Assembly (NCBI GenBank): GCA_907165135.1
Contig: OU015568.1
Location: forward strand, 11,974,501-12,038,500
Reading direction: 5' to 3'
Source: Oikopleura dioica
Taxonomy: Eukaryota > Chordata > Appendicularia > Copelata > Oikopleuridae
Length of the DNA: 64,000 bases
The notes below the pieces were generated by a model. It had not been told where the DNA came from, made no database searches, and saw only the letters and a program-made list of their open reading frames with translations. The position numbers were made by a program, and so were the translations under genes. Numbering within the stretch: position 1 is the stretch's first letter; every line of letters begins with the position of its first letter. Positions 53,540 through 64,000 of the stretch are shown one piece after another.

Positions 53540-56500
53540 CGGGCCGAGTGGTATGGGTAGAGCTGCTTGGCGCTCAACAATTCCTCTCATTGTCTTTCAG
53601 CCGCGCTTTTCATTCGCAAAATTTGGCCTGGCTGCCATTGTGGCTCTCTGGCTGACAATTTGAATCAAACTTTCGCTCTCCCTCTCTTTCCATCTCTCGC
53701 GCCGGCGGGAAGACCTACTCTTGCCCCCGGCGAGTGGAACCGGCATCTCATTAAAAATCGAAAAGTAACCGGTCAAAACACGCAAGAAGTTTCTGTTTTG
53801 CGTCGATAACGCCGGTTTGAAAAGCGAAAGAAAAGAGAAGAAAAGCGGCGAAAGTTTTTTTTTCGCAAATCAGATCGATGTTCATCGATTGCTGAATGTG
53901 ATTACAAATTATATGCATCAATATTGCAAGTTTCCAAGCGTTGGATTTAGATTACACCCGGTGCATTTGCGAATGCAAAATATTCTCATACACAAGTTTG
54001 TTAATTTCAGGGCAGATGATCAATTTAGCTGAGGATGCATTTTAAATCGGTCGTTAATTTTTAATCAGATTCTAAGCTTGTTAAATAAAGAAAAAAAAAA
54101 TCGTAGTATTAAAGAGTGCGAGATTAAAGTTCAAGTCCTCTTGATTCTATTCACACGGGTTCGCTCAATTCTCTTTTATGGTGCTCTCTAAGGAGCTGTT
54201 TTGCAAACAGCGTAGTTTTTCAGCTTTTCTCGGGCGTGGATCGAAAAAATCGGGTGGACTCTAAAAAACCCGTTCCTAATCGCTTCTTGGTGCGCTCTTG
54301 AATGGCAGCTGGCGGATCGTTGAGTAGTGGGCTCGGTTGACCGTAACTCGGGATCTGAATATTCTTGCTCACTCATCCGTATCGGCATCTATCTCTCTAT
54401 CTACTGTCGACTACGCTCTGTACGCTCTGGCGATAAGAGAGCGCAGATTAAACCCATTAATAGACACTCTGCGGGAGATCGGAAGAAAAAGGGGATTTGC
54501 GCAGCGAGCATTTCCGACTTCTGATTGTCGTTTATTTCTATTGTTCTTCCCGAAAAAAAAAAGTTGAGAACGGATAAACCCACCCGGCGCGAAATCATAA
54601 CCAGAACACAACAATCGTAAAACAATTGAGTAACGCTCCAATAATCATTTAGTTGAAAAACATCATGGTTCCTCTCTTTTTGAGTGCAACACCTGAGTTT
54701 TTTGGACAAAGGGACCCCCTTCGAAATTAAAAAAAATTAATTATAGAATTTTCCTGGCAAAGACGCACCTGTTTGCATAAATTTTCTGGTCCATTACATT
54801 CAGTATCAATTACTGTTATTATCTAAGCAGCGACGAAAAAATCTCTCAAAAGCGTCAAATTCGAGCGTAAGTGGCTACCCGTGGATTAACACTGCTATTT
54901 CGAAATTGCAGAAATTGCAATTATCAAAATCCTCATCGTTAAAAATGGGAGGTTCTTCTGGGGAAATCTCTGTGTGTTTTCATTCGAAGGGGTTGCTGTA
55001 GCGCGGTGTGCTCGCTCGGTGAGGCGATTTAGAGGAGTAACTAACATTTTGCGGCGGCATGGCCATCGACCCAGGCACTGAGAATTGATTTACGTCCATC
55101 GTCCCACCGGACATCATTGTGCACTAAAAACTTACTAAAGCTAATTAATTGCAGCCGGCGTGCGCCCAGAGAGTAATTTGCGGCTAGCTCGATGGGCAGG
55201 ACATGCAGGCTAGTCCTGTTAATCATTTCAAGTTCGAAAAATTATCAATTTACGCGAACTCTACTCGAACGCTAATGAATAAGATAGGACGGGTGGACAG
55301 ATTCGATTCCGGTAGGAGAATCGAGTTTGAAAGGAATTCCCTTACTCGGCTAATTTATTTACCCCGCCACACTATGAGTTCAAACTCAAAAGCGGGGCTC
55401 AGACTCATCAGAATAAACAGAATTGACTTTAGCTTAGATTAGCGACTTTAATCCTGATTATTTTCGGCTTATCATCTATTCAAATTTATGTATAAATATA
55501 AGAGACGACAATCCAATAATTAACGCTTGAGGAACCGGGGCATAATTGACTAAAATGTTAATTGGAGCTCTTCACGCGGAAAGTGACGGGGGAAGTGTAA
55601 ACAAGACAGTTTTCCCTCTCGAAAACTATAAAAAATACTACAGTAAACTCAATCCACGGCGAGTTGATATCGCACAGAGGGTCAGTTTTGCTCTAGCAAC
55701 AAAAGCCTCTGTATTGTGCTGATTTGAGCAGACAATAGAGCACAAGCCGTGTGTCTCCATTCAGAACCATTAAGTATATATGGCAGGGGTTTACATAAAT
55801 TCCTCACCGCGGTGAAGCTTGAACGCCTCAAGAAGTCTGCTCAGTTCAATGCAGTGTCCGAGCACCGCACCTGGTCAATTTGGTTGCGCTCGTACGACAT
55901 GCCAGATCAGAACATGGTCTATCAAGGACTCGTCGCTCTTGGAAAAATTGGACTCTCTGATGTAAGTATCCTCAGACACGAAAAAGGGGCGAAAAAGATT
56001 GCAACTCGCCAGGCCCAAATTGAATTAAGAACTTGCTTGTTGCTATCAAAAACTCGCATTGAGAATCTATCCGAAAGAGCTTAAGACCCACCGACAAATT
56101 GGATGAGCCAAGGAAAGGCTATATAAAAACCAAGGGTTTATACTTGAGCCGCTCCGTCTAACAACTCTGAGCATAAAATATTCATCCCTGATTCTAAAGA
56201 GCGTCTGCCACTTCAGAACTGAATTTTAAATATTTCATAGCCAAACAAAAAAAAAGTTGTAAATAGCATCTCTATTTTCCGTATCTCGATCTCTTTTCTT
56301 CGAAAAATGTTGATAGATGAAGATTTGAAAATAAGGAGAAAAAATGATTGATTTGACATTTGTAATTGTCTCGTTTTTTGAATGAAGACTTACTGTCTAT
56401 GTTTTTTTAAGAATTTTATTTTCTGCGAGATTGCTCTTTTTTTTATCTGGCTGGAGGGGCGAACGGGTCGATGCGATCGGGGAGGAGGCGTTTTTCGCCT

Positions 56501-58330
56501 CGGGTGCTGTGTCCAAACTCGAAATCGATTTCGTCCTGTCGGGCGGAATTTGCAGCAGGTTGGGCTCTGCCATTCTCCGCTCAGATCATCTCGGATGATC
56601 CTGTACTCACACCGCGAAGCTGTCGATAACGGTCGCTCGTATCTTCTCAACCCGGATTGTAGAATTTTTTATTACTAACAAAAGATGCTAACAAATTGAT
56701 CTTGTTAAAAAATAAGTGGTTCTAACGGAGAAATTAGGCGAGAACGCGCAAAATTGTAGATTTTTTTTAATTATCCAAGTTTGGATGGAAATTCTTTCGA
56801 TCGTAGAGTTCAAATTAATTAAAAAAAGCTGAACAAACGAGTGTCAACGGTAATAAAGATAACTCAATTATATAACAGCCGTTCTATCTACGACTGACCC
56901 CTGAGTATTCACTCTTACTGAAATCACTGATGAATTATTGAAAAAAAATAGATTCTGAATTAGTCAAGCAATGCTTCTTTAGCCTTGTGGGACCGTCTAA
57001 AATTTATAGCTCTTGAGTATTATTGGCAATTAACCTTTTCCAAGACAGGAGGTTACCAAGGTTCGTTACGAAATTGAAATCTTCCTTGATTCTCCATCTC
57101 TTTCGGATAATTCTCTCAACTTGAGTTTTTGTATTTTCTTGGTTGTTTATATTTCTGATCCCCATGATCTTGCCTCTCTGTCGGAGTAGACCGTGAGACT
57201 AATCAAATATTCAACCTGATTCATTGTTTAGGATCTCTATGGCGCGGAGAAGCTCTTGTCAGGAAGCGGGAATAAACAGGCTCCGAGATAATTTCCGGCT
57301 TCTCAGCGCAAAATCCATTTATTCTAACTTTCTCGCAAGTTATGGGACTCCATCAACCTCTTCCTCATAAAAACAAAGTATACGAGCTAATGGGCGTAAC
57401 AACAGAACCATAAAATCGATTGAGGAAGTCGAGCATTGACTCACCAGAATGTCTATCATACTGAATGTAGAACAGTAGTGAAGACTTCTATAGAAGTCTG
57501 TCAATTTAGGGCCTATTAGGTCGTCAATTCTGAAGAGTCATTGCTTATTGCTTTTATGATTTTGTTATAGCGTAAATTTTTATACCGGATATCGTTAATT
57601 AACATCATTAAATTGGATTGCCGCCCTTGTGGATTATCGTGACCGGAGACACGGAAATTCATTTCATAAGATTACCATCCGCATTTTTCCGGCGTCGCTT
57701 GAATTTATGGAAAGATGGGAGAGTGCCACCCACGCACACCGAGCGTGTACCGGGCGGTCAAGGTTAATCCCGTCCATCAGTTCTACGCGAAGAAGTAGCC
57801 GCGCTGCCGGCGTACTCCACGATGGAATCTCCTTCAAAACGAGCTAGCCACCTCGGGGATCACATGTTCGTCTAATTACCTTACTACACGAAATAATAAA
57901 AAATGAAATAATAGAATAGGCAACAAATGAATAAAATAGCGAGCTTGTGGGTTAGAATGGATTTGGAAAATTCTGAAGATGACAAATCATTTGGATCAGC
58001 AGCAAAATCAGCTGCGGAAATCAAGCTTGGTTTCAACGAGAACAGTTTCTATGGAGAATCTTTGAATTAAAAGCCGCACGCGGCTTCTCTTTGAAAGAAA
58101 ACCGCTATTCCTTCGATTCTCCATAGAAATTTCTTCGTGAAACCAACGAAAAGCGAATCTTGGACGCAGCCGTTTCTCCTACCGCTCGGCGATAGACAAC
58201 TGTTTGATGATAATAATTCTCCATTTTCGATTATTTTTTCGTTTTCTGGTAAGTTTCTTTTTGAGTTTTTCTCTTTTGTACCTTTGTTTGAGAGACTTGT
58301 TAGTGTCTCTGAGCGCGTTTTCTGGGATCC
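53540..58330. other. Gene-poor region (about 4.8 kb)
   Basis: Unusually long non-coding stretch for this genome. Mostly AT-rich with A/T runs. A short open frame at 55802-56084 (VKLERLKKSAQFNAVSEHRT, then a GTAAGT donor-like site at 55963) could be an isolated exon or remnant; I do not recognise it. Several GC-richer islands (54,290-54,480; 56,450-56,650; 57,620-57,850) might be regulatory. No tRNA or snRNA was found. Confidence 0.45.
58027..58146. repeat. Small fold-back (120 bp)
   Basis: Arms TTGGTTTCAACGAGAACAG and CTTCGTGAAACCAA, with TTTCTATGGAGAATC / GATTCTCCATAGAAA inside. At the centre is a perfect hairpin, AAGCCGCACGCGGCTT. No ORF. Confidence 0.7.
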
Positions 58331-58333
58331 GGG

Positions 58334-58531
58334 ATGGATTGGTTTAATGCTTTCTTATCGCTTTCTTTCGGCGGTGATAAGGCAGTTTTCTTCCCACGAT
58401 CGAAGCTCCTGGAAAAGCTCGACGAGCTCGGAGTGGAGGGAAAAACGCCTAGCGCAATTTTGAAAGACGATATTATTAGTCACCTACGCTGGGCCCAGCG
58501 CACCCAGCGGCCAGGAACACCGACACTGTGA
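58334..58531 (+). CDS. Candidate 65-residue protein
   Basis: ATG-initiated ORF starting MDWFNAFLSLSFGGDKAVFF and ending TQRPGTPTL, with balanced amino-acid use (ELGVEGKTPSAILKDDIISH) unlike random ORFs nearby. Whether introns join it to upstream sequence is unclear. A TA-flanked element starts 17 bp after its stop. Not recognised. Confidence 0.35.
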   Translation: MDWFNAFLSLSFGGDKAVFFPRSKLLEKLDELGVEGKTPSAILKDDIISHLRWAQRTQRPGTPTL

Positions 58532-58548
58532 CTCAGACTGCGCAAATA

Positions 58549-58829
58549 CCATGAAGTTTTACTCTTTTGGGAGAAAGCCTCTGGCCCCCTTCCCCGTATC
58601 CCGCGCAAATCAGTGTCGGGGAAGTCTAGAAAATTTCTTTAACGCTTCCTTGGCGGTTTAAAAGAATCTCGAGATTCTGAAGAACAGAATCTGGAAAGTC
58701 CGAGCCAATAACAATGGTTTGCGCGGCTTCTCCCCCAAATTAGGCGCGCCCAGAATGAGCTACTGAAAAAGTCAGTGCATTTTTCAGTAGCTCAGATTCT
58801 CGATCTCCCTTTAGAGCTCAACTCCATGG
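58549..58829 (+). mobile_element. 281-bp TA-flanked structured element, copy 3
   Basis: Same orientation and apparent sequence as copy 1, with TA on both sides. It begins 17 bp after the stop of the small ORF 58334-58531. Confidence 0.88.
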
Positions 58830-58830
58830 T

Positions 58831-60789
58831 AGAATAGTAGAATACTACAGAATCCAACCATTTCTTTCTACTACAGCGTTTTTACAAGTCCTTAGCAGGT
58901 GTAAACTTTCACGGAAGTTATTGCATATTTTGAGTTTAGGGGTCATAATGAGTCTTTTCATGAACGTAGGAGTTCAAGTTCGTACTAGCAGTTGTTATTA
59001 AAAATCGTCTATACAATAAGCCGATAATTGGCAATTTGTACTAATATTTCGTCGTTTGTGGTAATAAAAATCTTATAAAAGGGTTTACCTTCAAGCATAA
59101 TTAGCTTCCCGAAACGATTTGTAGTCGTTCCTTATCTGTAATTGCCATGTTTCTAGCAAAAGGCGTCAGTTTTCTTGTCTGATTGATGGGGCTGCTGAAT
59201 TTTGACGAGCTAGTGGTAAATCTTTTTGGCGCTCAATAATTCAAGCAGATTCTGGTTTCTTTTGAGAAGCTAAGGAGCGAATTCTGCTTAGAATCTTTCA
59301 TCATTGATTCACAATTAAAAATTAATTAGTTTTCTATTACTCATTTCTCGCCAGAAAATTTATACGGCCATAAAGAAATAAAAAAGTGAATGGATAAATT
59401 GTAGCTGCTATAAATAGTAGTTATTACAAGAACATGTCTCTTGGACCGTTAGATTTTTAGTTTGCGGCTTTTCACTACATTTTTGTGGTGACTTGAAAAT
59501 GTATCGAGTGCGCTACTTGTCGAAACGCCACCGTTACCAACTTTATCATTGTTTTTAGGATCATTAATTACATAAAAAAGTTGAAGGTCAAATTCCTTTC
59601 AGAAGTTTTTATTGTTCCATTTTGATGAAACATATTGTTCGAACAGCATTAACCGTTTTGCGTTTTATAAGACTGTGTGATGGACACAAATACGACTAGA
59701 CCATATTGACAATTGCGTACGTAGAACATTTTCTAGTTTTAATATAAGCAAGGCAATTATTTTGAATGAGTCGCTGTCAACAGTGACAGCCTGTCATCAG
59801 GGGTCAATATGTCCACCGTGCATATTTCTTTTTCAAAACGCTGCAAAAATTCATTTTAGGCCCATTGGCTCTTTACCTGTCATAATATCGAGCCTTTCTT
59901 TTCAATATTCTCTTTCGAGCAAAATGAAATTTCGAAATTTTAAATCCTCAAAAAACGCAATTGATTCTTGCTTGTCAACGTATAAGACTAACGGTTATGT
60001 TTAGAAGCCCTCCGGCTGGGCCACTCCTCTACCGCATCCTCCAACAAGTCAAAGTCACGTCATAAATTTTCTTTACCTGTAGTCTACTTTTTCTTTCTTC
60101 GTTTTCCAATTTTATTCCTTGATTGCAAGTGTCCTAATCCACAATGACATGTCGTCGTTGTCCCGACAAACCCGCCAAAGAGGTTATAAATGATTATAGA
60201 ACTCTACTGCCCTCGAGTTATTCTTAGAATAATGAGCGGAAAATTTTTCAGAGACACGCATGGTGTCATAGGAAAATACCCCGTTCCGACATAGTCATTT
60301 TAGAAATGCACATCAGCAGATTCCCGTATTCATCAAAAGCTTATACTACTAAGATAAGTCATCGTGGTAAATGTTATGTTTTGATATATTTGATAAATTT
60401 CAAGATCAACCTGTTTCACGATTTGTAACCTGTATCAATAAACACCGAATAAAGAACGAGTAAAAGATGACCAGCTAAAAAAAAGAGCGATTGAAATCAT
60501 AGAGGAGAATCTTCTTCAAACATTTTCTCTCTAATTGCCAATTACTCAATGCGGATCATCTTTTAGGTTTAAGTTTCTGCATTTGTTTTTTATTTATTTA
60601 TTTTTAGTGTGTAACAAGTAAGGCTGGAAGCAATTTAAAACGCCAGGAGCTTTTGAGTTTTAACTGGGCTGAGCGGTACTTGCAATTTAAATTTGGAAGA
60701 GCGAAGTCTTTGGTAAAAAAGTCGAATTGGTGTCTAACTAGAATTGAAACAGGCTATTATCAGTTTTAGTTCGCTTCTTGCTTATCATC
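58831..60789. other. Gene-poor region
   Basis: AT-rich, with no splice-linked ORF and no RNA gene recognised. It is upstream-side flanked by element copy 3 and ends at the 3' end of EGF-like paralogue B. Confidence 0.5.
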
Positions 60790-61464
60790 TTAGGCGCTTT
60801 TCTGGGTGTGCTTGCCGATGCCCCAGCAGGTGACGATGGAGACGATCAAGATTCCCATGGCGAGGAAGGCACCTTTGATTCCGTCCGCGCGAAGGGAGTA
60901 GCAGCCGATCTTGTCATCTCCTTTCTTGTACTGAAAGCGGTTAGACAGGCAGGGAAAGAAGCAGATACCTGGGCAAGAAGAGAGGGGCATGTGCATTTGT
61001 TCGGTGCGACACAAAGACCCTTGCCGCAAAGCTTTTCATCGCAAATTGGTTCATCGCACTTCTCTCCTTTCCACCCTGAATTCACGCTAGAATTTGAAGT
61101 ACTTTGATGTCTTACCTTCGGCACAGGCCTTTTCCGGGCAATTTCCAGTCGCTTCATCGCAAATAACATCATTAGCACAATTTCCACTGAGAAGAAAAAT
61201 TTGAAAATTTTATGAAATGCTTTTTGATTACCAGAGTTGAAAGCAGTTTGGCGCTCCCCAGTAATTGTATTCTCCAACAGTTCGATCTTCAACAGCGCAG
61301 ACGTCAGCTTGTAAAGGGATAGAAATGGAATAAAATTGTCTCTAGAAACATCTCCAATGAAAACTCCTCGAATGCGGCTTAGAATCGCGAAAATGTATCC
61401 CCTTTCCTGAAACGGATCCCAAGAAGAGGACAGCTGCGGTGATCATCTTTACAAATTTGGCCAT
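60790..61464 (-). CDS. Secreted/type I membrane protein with EGF-like repeats, paralogue B
   Basis: Exons 61407-61464, 61232-61307, 61116-61186, 60969-61075 and 60790-60930 give 150 residues. Signal peptide MAKFVKMITAAVLFLGSVSA, then EGF-like Cys units (CGNCANDVICDEATGNCPEK, CDEPICDEKLCGKGLCVAPN), the paralogue motif CYSLRADGIKGA, one membrane segment (FLAMGILIVSIVTCWGI) and a short tail. Intron 1 (61308-61406) fits only GA-AG: TTTCAG then GAAAGGGG, and TTTACAAG before CTGACG. It restores the signal-peptide cleavage context SVSA-DVC. The others are GT-AG. Confidence 0.8.
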
Positions 61465-62160
61465 TCTAAAAGATAGTCTCTAAAAATTATCTTCTGAATG
61501 TTGATATCACGATTTTTTTTTAATAATAAATTTGTTCATGAACTCACCTGAAAGCAAAAATCCCTGAGAGTGTGAAGAAGAAACTGGACGATTTAAAATA
61601 CTTCTCTAACTGTTACAGTAGCCTAAAAAGTTATGAAATCCTAATCAAGTGTGCGAGTCCTTCATCGGCCAATAGCGGATCTTTTGTACAGGCAATCAAA
61701 ATTTGCACGAGATCAGACAGCCAATCCGCGGCGAATCGACAGCCGGTCGATATTCCGTAAGGGGATTAAAACTTTCACAAAGAACAAACTCTGTTTTTAC
61801 CTGGGAGGTTCTTTTGCTTTTTCCGGGACGGGATTTCTCGACAGAATGAAGAAAATGAGAGGCAAATTTTTCTTGCCCCTTCGTTTCTAGAAAGATCTTG
61901 TTGTTGAAATATCGTTTCCGAGAATTTCAGAAATGTTTCATTTCCAAAATTTATTCGTGAAATTATGCGAGACGGTAATTTAGAATTCTCTTGAACGTTT
62001 ATTAAAATAGAGGTCTTTATACAACAGTTTTGAAGGGCGGGTGCGCCAAGATTGAAGTCGGACGTCTCACTGTTTAGGTAACTTGGCCGGTGCCGTTTGC
62101 AGGGCGCTTTGGGAGGTGCTGGAGCGGGTGAAAATGCGGAGGAGTTCCGCCCTGGCTCGT
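61465..62160. other. Intergenic region between EGF-like B and the ankyrin gene
   Basis: The minus-strand reading frame over 61775-62209 is partly the 3' end of the ankyrin gene and otherwise looks non-coding. No RNA gene is seen. Confidence 0.45.
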
Positions 62161-63862
62161 TTAGAAAATGAAATTTGTCGCGTCGTCCCTGTTTTCTTTT
62201 TCTTGACAACCTTCTGGCCTGTTGGAAGATTTGAAGGCTTGGTTGGAAGGGATTCTAAAGAATTTAGAGGAATTCACGCCTGAATGACTTACTGTTTATG
62301 TGTTCCAAGGAAATCGACTTCTCGGACATTGCCAGGAGATTGCCAGGAGATTGTTGAACTGTTTGCCGGTGCATTTGCTCAGGAGTCGGCCGCTGAAGAA
62401 GTGTTATTGAGCGAAAGAATTGAAGGAAAAGCTCACTTTTTCGTTCTTAGTTTAGCAGGTTTCGGGAGAGTCGATGTCGGCGTTGAAATCGGAGTAAGCG
62501 TGCTTGCTGAAATCGACGGTCTATCCGAGCTTGAGGAGGATGCTTTCTGAGGCGTTTTGATTGGTGATTTCTCGGGAACAGACTCCAGCTTTCCGATCAA
62601 GACAGGGCCCGATCCGAGCGTTCTCTTTGGTGAAACGAGTTTTGGACCTAGCATAGAGATCTTCTTGCGCATTTCTGTCTTTGTCTCCATTTGCTCTTCG
62701 TTTGCGCATTCTGTTATCGTCGGAGAATACAGAAACTGACGACTAGTCGGCTCATAATGACTTCCAGCCATTGACGCGGGAATGACGGAGGCGCGAATGG
62801 ACTCTTCATCGCCAAGATATGTTCGGCAAAAGTCAGCTTCTACACTTGGCACTTCAGAGGTCGCACTCTCAGCGTAAATCATCGAGGACGTCACATTTTG
62901 TTTACTTGTTGGTGAACTCTGACGCGAATCCAGCTGACTACCTTGCTTCACTGAAGAGTAAACATTACTGTATGAGCTCAAACAAGACGGAAGAGGTACT
63001 TCAAAGTGTTGACGTTCAAACATGCGGTTTTTCACTTACTGATTTCAACTAGCTCATCGTCAAGATCATCCCCATCCGATTCCACTTGCTTTGGACTGAC
63101 ACTGCGCATCGACTTTTGAATTGCAACGGCTGCTGTTTGAGTTTGTTCTTCCGTTTGTGTGATTTGGTTGACGTAAATCCGGCTTGTCAGAAGAAGCAAT
63201 TCCGCTTTTAGATGTGCTACCGATTCGGCCATCGATAAATAACCTGAAAGTAAAATTTCAAGCCGCGTCATTTTGTTGAAACTCTGAGTTTCTATCTCAA
63301 TCCCAAAATTAAGGCCTTAGTTTACCTATAATGACAGGCTGGTTATTATCCTGCGCCATTTCACGTGGCGTTTTTCCAGCGTGGTTTTTCGTCTGAAACT
63401 TCACGTCGGACGAGATAAGAACCTGCAGGCATCTGAATAAAGACTGAATCTGTGGACGAGCTGGATTTTAAAATATTTATCCGTCTTCCGATCGGAAGCA
63501 GCGTTCCGCTTCTAATTGACGTAAATAAATCAACCGGATTTGAGTTTTATTCGCTGCGATGTCCGTTTTCAGGAAGTTTTACCTGATTGAACCATTCGCC
63601 GTCGCGATGTGAACCAGCGAGTTTCCTGAGTCATCAGTAAAATCTTAATTCTTGTAAACTTTTTGTTGAAAGAATTGGATGGTACCTAGCGACAGTCCTC
63701 GACGACTGTATTCAGAGCAAAGCCACAAGCAGATTTCTCGTTGATCGTTTATTGTTGAAATCTTTCATTGACGTTCGTAAGAGTTTTGAGGGAAATTCAA
63801 GTTACCTGTAGTAAATTAGGCTTGGTATCGTTAAGAAGTCTGTCTGAAAAATTCAGAAGCAT
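62161..63862 (-). CDS. Ankyrin-repeat protein with Ser/Thr-rich tail
   Basis: Exons 63806-63862, 63686-63761, 63583-63643, 63326-63432, 63040-63243 and 62433-62998 give 356 residues if the TGA at 62433 is the stop. But AAAAAGTGAGC there is a good donor, and two further in-frame exons (about 62,285-62,390 and 62161-62246) could follow. The N-terminal ~110 residues are ankyrin-like: DFTDDSGNSLVHIATANGSI and VKFQTKNHAGKTPREMAQDN. Next is a helical segment (MAESVAHLKAELLLLTSRIY), then a long disordered Ser/Thr/Pro tail (SVPEKSPIKTPQKASSSSS). No known family is assigned. All listed introns are GT-AG, 41-150 bp. Confidence 0.68.
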
Positions 63863-64000
63863 CCATTGAAGTACCCTGTTGTTTATGGTCGCCTAGTTGT
63901 CATTCCTTGGAACACGGGGGAAACACGCTAATTTGTTTGACCTGCTTGACCAGTTCACGTTAAGTCTGACCTGTGTACAATTTTCAAAATTAAAGAGCAT

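Noticed and set aside
54110-54175. tRNA-like T-arm (AGTTCAAGTCCTCTT)
   Set aside because: No matching acceptor stem, D arm or anticodon arm upstream.
62284-62550. Plus-strand ORF of 88 codons
   Set aside because: It overlaps the minus-strand ankyrin gene exons and their intron; acidic composition is the mirror of the Ser/Lys-rich tail.

Overview
The window looks like nuclear DNA of a larvacean tunicate, most likely Oikopleura dioica or a close relative. Genes are packed on both strands, and most introns are 38-55 bp. Several introns that homology forces have GA-AG ends, which have been reported as unusually frequent in O. dioica. Chordate genes are recognisable throughout, including a Not-class homeobox gene, and many start codons sit just after an acceptor-like TTTNAG, as expected where a spliced leader is added. 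There is nothing bacterial: no operators, riboswitches or CRISPR.

Layout. 1-644: 5' part of an unrecognised minus-strand gene. 881-4773 (-): NCBP1 (cap-binding CBP80), whose second intron is a 1.09 kb GA-AG intron containing the whole plus-strand gene CFAP20. 4916-23596 (-): DYNC2H1 (intraflagellar-transport dynein heavy chain). Its last coding exon is split by a 6.4 kb Ty3/gypsy LTR retrotransposon (5713-12129), and one of its introns (13625-13941) is almost exactly a fold-back element. 23798-30134 (-): a run of a TTL-family enzyme, SDHC, a DNAJC17-like protein, a MOSPD-type MSP-domain protein and a LIAT1-like protein. 31131-35956 (+): a class VI P4-ATPase (ATP11) with two inverted tRNA-Ala genes in one intron. 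36972-39578 (+): KAT5 and MED20, probably co-transcribed. 39669-40112 (-): Not-class homeobox gene. 41191-42584 (+): unrecognised single-TM protein. 42780-44215 (+): LAMTOR3, whose 0.94 kb GA-AG intron holds the whole minus-strand gene CFAP90. 44259-45036 (+): ZC3HC1-like. 45769-49496 (-): PDXDC1 with a fold-back element in its last intron. 51415-51974 and 60790-61464 (-): two EGF-like membrane protein paralogues. 52117-53494 (-): Gln/His-rich nuclear-type protein. 62161-63862 (-): ankyrin-repeat protein. The stretches 49.5-51.4 kb and 53.5-60.8 kb are gene-poor.

Mobile DNA is diverse: one LTR element, three apparently identical 281-bp TA-flanked structured elements (30276, 40866, 58549), and three long fold-back elements (13628, 35986, 45946) that share a core motif. 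Two of the fold-backs lie inside introns.

The most interesting themes are: (1) GA-AG introns, two of which are large and each host an intact antisense ciliary gene; (2) fold-back elements acting as, or sitting in, introns; (3) an LTR insertion in a dynein coding exon with a clean target duplication. Caution: frame breaks in DYNC2H1, ATP11 and perhaps the ankyrin gene lie at homopolymers, so single-base assembly errors are likely. They should not be read as gene decay without read-level checks.
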